A DNA stretch of 15,588 bases from Niastella sp966211305 (GTDB lineage Bacteria; Bacteroidota; Bacteroidia; Chitinophagales; Chitinophagaceae), in contig CBIHPC010000141.1 in the NCBI GenBank assembly GCA_966211305.1, positions 1 to 15,588 of the forward strand. Reading direction: 5' to 3'. The notes beneath the pieces are model-generated. The model did not search any database. It was not told where the DNA came from and saw only the letters and a list, made by a program, of their open reading frames with translations. Below are positions 13,600 to 15,588 of this stretch, piece after piece. A program made the position numbers and the translations under genes. Numbering within the stretch: position 1 is the first letter of the stretch; each line of letters opens with the position of its first letter.

Positions 13600-14229
13600 T
13601 TATTTCGGGTCATACTTTGTGTTATAACCTGGATTAGTCTCTGGTCTTAAGGCATTAGGATAATTAAAGTCTGTTTTTACGTTTACGGATGTTTGCTTTA
13701 CCATTTTGAAAACTTCGTAAGGGTTTTCAATTGCACTCCAACTGTCATACAGTTTTGTGGTGTTTCCTTCATCTGTTTGTGTCCTGCCGCTAAAAAACCT
13801 TATAGTCCCAACATTATACATTTTTTCAACAACACTTACAGTAACTTCTATATCAGATATTTTATCGTAGTCTATTGCCTTAAAGTCTGTCCCAATAAAA
13901 CCTGTACGCATCATTACTCTTTTGTCTGAATAGGAATAAACTGTATTAGGAAATGAAAATATTTTTTTCAAAAAGGTAAAAGCCCCTACAATTAAAGGAA
14001 TAAGTCCGAATAACCAGAAATAAGATGAAGAATTATTGTCGCTGTTTGTACCCCAATTTTTTGCTGTCAATAACCAAATTGCGGCAAATGCAAGAGTCGC
14101 AAGTCCACCCAAAAGGCCTGTAAAAATAAAAGGAATGAATTTCGGCTTTCCTGTCCAAAGAATTTCCTCTTTGTCGTCTTTGATACTTTCAAACTCTGGT
14201 AATAAAATTTTGTTGTTTGTAGAATCCAT
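13600..14229 (-). CDS. membrane protein with bacterial PH domain, function unknown
   Basis: A 209-residue protein. After a short soluble start with EEILWTGKPKFIPF (21-34), the usual opening of bacterial PH-domain (bPH_2/YdbT-like) proteins, come two membrane helices at about 33-56 and 70-90. A PH-like domain follows at about 96-178: NTVYSYSDKRVMMRTGFIG (95-113), DYDKISDIEVTVSVVEKMYN (120-139), VGTIRFFSG (140-148), and a closing helix with ENPYEVFKMV (168-177). The tail is polar and rich in Asn, Pro and Tyr. Related proteins are small membrane proteins of unknown or stress-linked function. The ATG at 14229 has no SD sequence; the leader is AT-rich. The gene looks more AT-rich than the cox cluster and sits in an accessory-looking stretch, suggesting separate acquisition. 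Confidence 0.82.
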   Translation of the reverse strand: MDSTNNKILLPEFESIKDDKEEILWTGKPKFIPFIFTGLLGGLATLAFAAIWLLTAKNWGTNSDNNSSSYFWLFGLIPLIVGAFTFLKKIFSFPNTVYSYSDKRVMMRTGFIGTDFKAIDYDKISDIEVTVSVVEKMYNVGTIRFFSGRTQTDEGNTTKLYDSWSAIENPYEVFKMVKQTSVNVKTDFNYPNALRPETNPGYNTKYDPK

Positions 14230-14694
14230 AAATATTTAGGGTGTTGTTATTATATTGCTACCAACGTTGAAGCATGTGTGATGTAGCGGTATTCTTTGTT
14301 CCGTTTGCCTGGTGCTCGGGACAGATGATCCAAAAGTTTTATTGTTTATTCTGTTGCCCGGCGTTATTCGTTTGCAGGGATGGTTGATTCCCATTGTTAT
14401 ATAATTTCATTTGGAATGCCATGCCTCATATTTGGAAAATCTTTTATAACAGCGGAAGTAAATTTAGTTCTTGCGCTGTTTCATTTTGAGTTTAGTCCAA
14501 TTATCATGAAACGGATGATTTTTAGCATTTTCTTCCAACATAATATTTCCGCTATTATACGCTACTTTTTAGCAGAAAACAATAGTTACAAACTATTATT
14601 TTTAAACTACTTAACAAAAAAACATGGTTATCACAGGTAGCGCTGGTAGCTTTCGCATAGGCTAAGCATGCATGTGTCATAACAGGGCCATTAG
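14230..14694. other. AT-rich intergenic region, no recognised gene
   Basis: Holds the upstream region of the PH-domain gene. A 25-residue basic ORF on the minus strand (14464-14541; MLEENAKNHPFHDNWTKLKM, then KQRKN) looks protein-like but is too short to call. A small AT-only hairpin (AATAGTT aca AACTATT, 14581-14597) lies near the right side. The longer plus-strand open frame at 14380-14640 lacks protein-like composition and was not accepted. Confidence 0.35.
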
Positions 14695-14838
14695 CTTTGC
14701 ATACAAGTTAGTGATAACGGTGACGAACTATCATTAAATAGAAGTCTTTTGATGGAGGCTATTGCCGGCAGGATTACTTTTTGTTCGAATTCAATCCCCA
14801 TCCCCGAAACATATGTCTTTTTCACTTTATCATTTTAA
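14695..14838 (+). pseudogene. histidine kinase ATPase-domain relic
   Basis: A plus-strand frame between stops reads LCIQVSDNG, then after about 12 residues LLMEAIAGRITFCSNSIPIP and ETYVFFTLSF with a stop. VSDNG is like the G1 box (DxGxG) of a HATPase_c domain. The ending is like the usual C-terminus of histidine kinases: a helix, GG-x-I-x-x-x-S, and a final F-x-F-T-L-P strand. The ~60 residues normally between these two landmarks are missing, and there is no start codon. It is a deleted, non-functional remnant. Each match is short; their order and spacing to a stop codon make the call moderate. Confidence 0.45.
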
Positions 14839-15030
14839 TTTACAACAAATACCCGTTGCAAAAATCTACATTATACCGGGCTGGTGTATGCAAAAGGCCA
14901 GGTTGTTAAATATTAAAGAAAAAAGGAAGGGTAGGCCCGGTCTTCATGGCGCTATCGCATTGTATAGGACTCAGGTTTGATTGGTCCTGGCCAATGCGGG
15001 CATTAGGATTGGAATATTCTACCTTGAATT

Positions 15031-15167
15031 ATTGAAGCGCCTTACCATTTTGTGACAGGAAAATATTTTGAAGCTCCGGTGGCCCATCGATGGAAGTTAA
15101 AAGACAGTAAAATCGTTTTATTGAGCAGTTTGCAAATAGCCAGCCTGTGAATGTTTTATTAAAGTAG
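15031..15167 (+). pseudogene. SnoaL-like (NTF2-fold) protein, frameshifted C-terminal relic
   Basis: The plus strand reads IIEAPYHFVTGKYFEAPVAH, then RWKLKDSKIV. After a shift of frame near 15115-15120 it reads FIEQFANSQPVNVLLK and stops at 15165-15167. This is the C-terminal pattern of SnoaL-like proteins: TG-k-x-F-x-x-P-x-A-H-x-W-x-x-x-D-g-K-I-v followed by F-x-Q-F-x-D-T-x-x-V-x-x-L. Without the shift the frame ends at 15147-15149. No upstream part with a start codon was found, so this is a truncated, frameshifted remnant. Confidence 0.55.
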
Positions 15168-15250
15168 CCGGTATCACGATTATTATCCGAATTTTTATGT
15201 GAATATTGAAATAAAGCGTTAATTTGACATTAATAACGACTTATTGCCAA

Positions 15251-15588
15251 ATGAAAATTGTATTCTATTCCTTATTGATCCCGTTTTTGTTAACTACTGT
15301 TTCAGTGACACAGGGACCCGCAAGCCCGGGTTCCTTCACGCAAACCGATACAACCCACGCACCATCGGCTGTTTTGCCGGGCGTATACGCCGACCCGCAT
15401 ATTGCAGTATTCGGTAAAAAGTTTTATCTCTATCCCACTACTGACGGCACCGAAGGATGGAAATCGACCAACTTCACCTGCTGGTCGTCCCCAGACCTGG
15501 TGCACTGGAAAAATGAAAAAGTCATTCTCGATCTGCCCAAAGATCTCACGTGGGCGAAGGAACGGGCCTGGGCGCCGGCCATTGCGCA
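15251..15588 (+). CDS. secreted glycoside hydrolase family 43 protein, 3' end outside the window
   Basis: The frame from the ATG at 15251 stays open to the window edge (112 codons). Residues 1-20 (MKIVFYSLLIPFLLTTVSVT) form a signal peptide. The mature N-terminus then shows the first blade of a GH43 five-bladed propeller: PGVYADPHIAVFGKKFYLYP (residues 46-65), whose Asp in YADPH is the expected catalytic general base, then TTDG and CWSSPDLVHWKNE, the very typical sspDLv-W motif, and RAWAPAIA, which begins the next blade. GH43 enzymes act on arabinose- or xylose-containing plant polysaccharides; the exact substrate cannot be told from this part. The presence of such an enzyme fits a polysaccharide-degrading Bacteroidota. 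The upstream 83 bp contain no other gene. Confidence 0.88.
   Translation, partial: MKIVFYSLLIPFLLTTVSVTQGPASPGSFTQTDTTHAPSAVLPGVYADPHIAVFGKKFYLYPTTDGTEGWKSTNFTCWSSPDLVHWKNEKVILDLPKDLTWAKERAWAPAIA

Noticed and set aside
14265..14360. CAACGTTG palindrome and GCCCGGCGTTA, examined as a possible cassette recombination (attC-like) site next to the PH-domain gene
   Set aside because: The core does not fit RYYYAAC/GTTRRRY, no matching second copy is visible after the SMI1-like relic, and no integrase is present.
14380..14640. 86-codon plus-strand open frame rich in Phe, Ile and Leu
   Set aside because: Composition follows the AT-rich DNA; no start signals, domain or neighbour relation. The opposite strand is at least as protein-like.
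1..15588. Search for CRISPR arrays, tRNA/rRNA genes, transposases or terminal inverted repeats
   Set aside because: No regularly spaced repeats, cloverleaf sequence, rRNA segment or transposase-like protein was found by reading both strands.

Overview
The window comes from a member of the Bacteroidota, most likely a Chitinophagaceae-like soil or plant-associated bacterium. This is inferred from codon use, a TAnnTTTG-type promoter in front of hpf, a GH43 glycosidase, a stand-alone carboxypeptidase-regulatory-like domain protein and short secreted proteins. No rRNA or other phylogenetic marker is present, so the assignment is an inference.

The core (about 1875-10484, all on the minus strand) is a compact aerobic carbon monoxide dehydrogenase cluster. 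In transcription order it reads coxM (FAD subunit), coxS (2x[2Fe-2S] subunit), coxL (Mo-Cu catalytic subunit), coxG (SRPBCC membrane-recruitment protein), coxD (MoxR-type AAA+ ATPase), coxE (VWA protein), an XdhC-like protein fused to a C-terminal YHS domain (coxF-like), and a second XdhC-family protein (coxI-like). CoxL carries AYRCSFR, the form I signature with the copper-binding cysteine, and the M-S-L order is also the form I order. The cluster therefore predicts genuine CO oxidation (CO + H2O to CO2 + 2 e- + 2 H+), with accessory proteins for Mo-S-Cu maturation. Gaps are short and several genes overlap, so most of it probably forms one transcript. Upstream on the same strand are a small polytopic membrane protein with a PKCPFC motif and a small carboxypeptidase-regulatory-like protein.

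Left flank (1-1874): the 3' part of an alpha/beta hydrolase gene (+), then a short-form ribosome hibernation factor gene hpf (-) with a recognisable promoter. Around hpf are decayed pieces: an RtcB RNA-ligase fragment directly downstream, a response-regulator receiver scrap, and a diverged second copy of the hpf promoter and first codons 483 bp away.

Right flank (11412-15588): an Hsp20 small heat-shock gene (-) with a strong Shine-Dalgarno sequence and a hairpin terminator; a secreted cysteine-containing protein (+) with its own terminator; a PH-domain membrane protein (-) followed by an SMI1/KNR4-like relic with an in-frame stop; and a gene-poor kilobase holding relics of a histidine kinase and a SnoaL-like protein. 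The window ends inside a secreted GH43 glycoside hydrolase gene (+).

The main biological interest is a complete-looking form I CO dehydrogenase cluster in a Bacteroidota-type genome, sitting between flanks full of gene debris. No tRNA, rRNA, CRISPR array, transposase, integrase or intact insertion sequence was seen.
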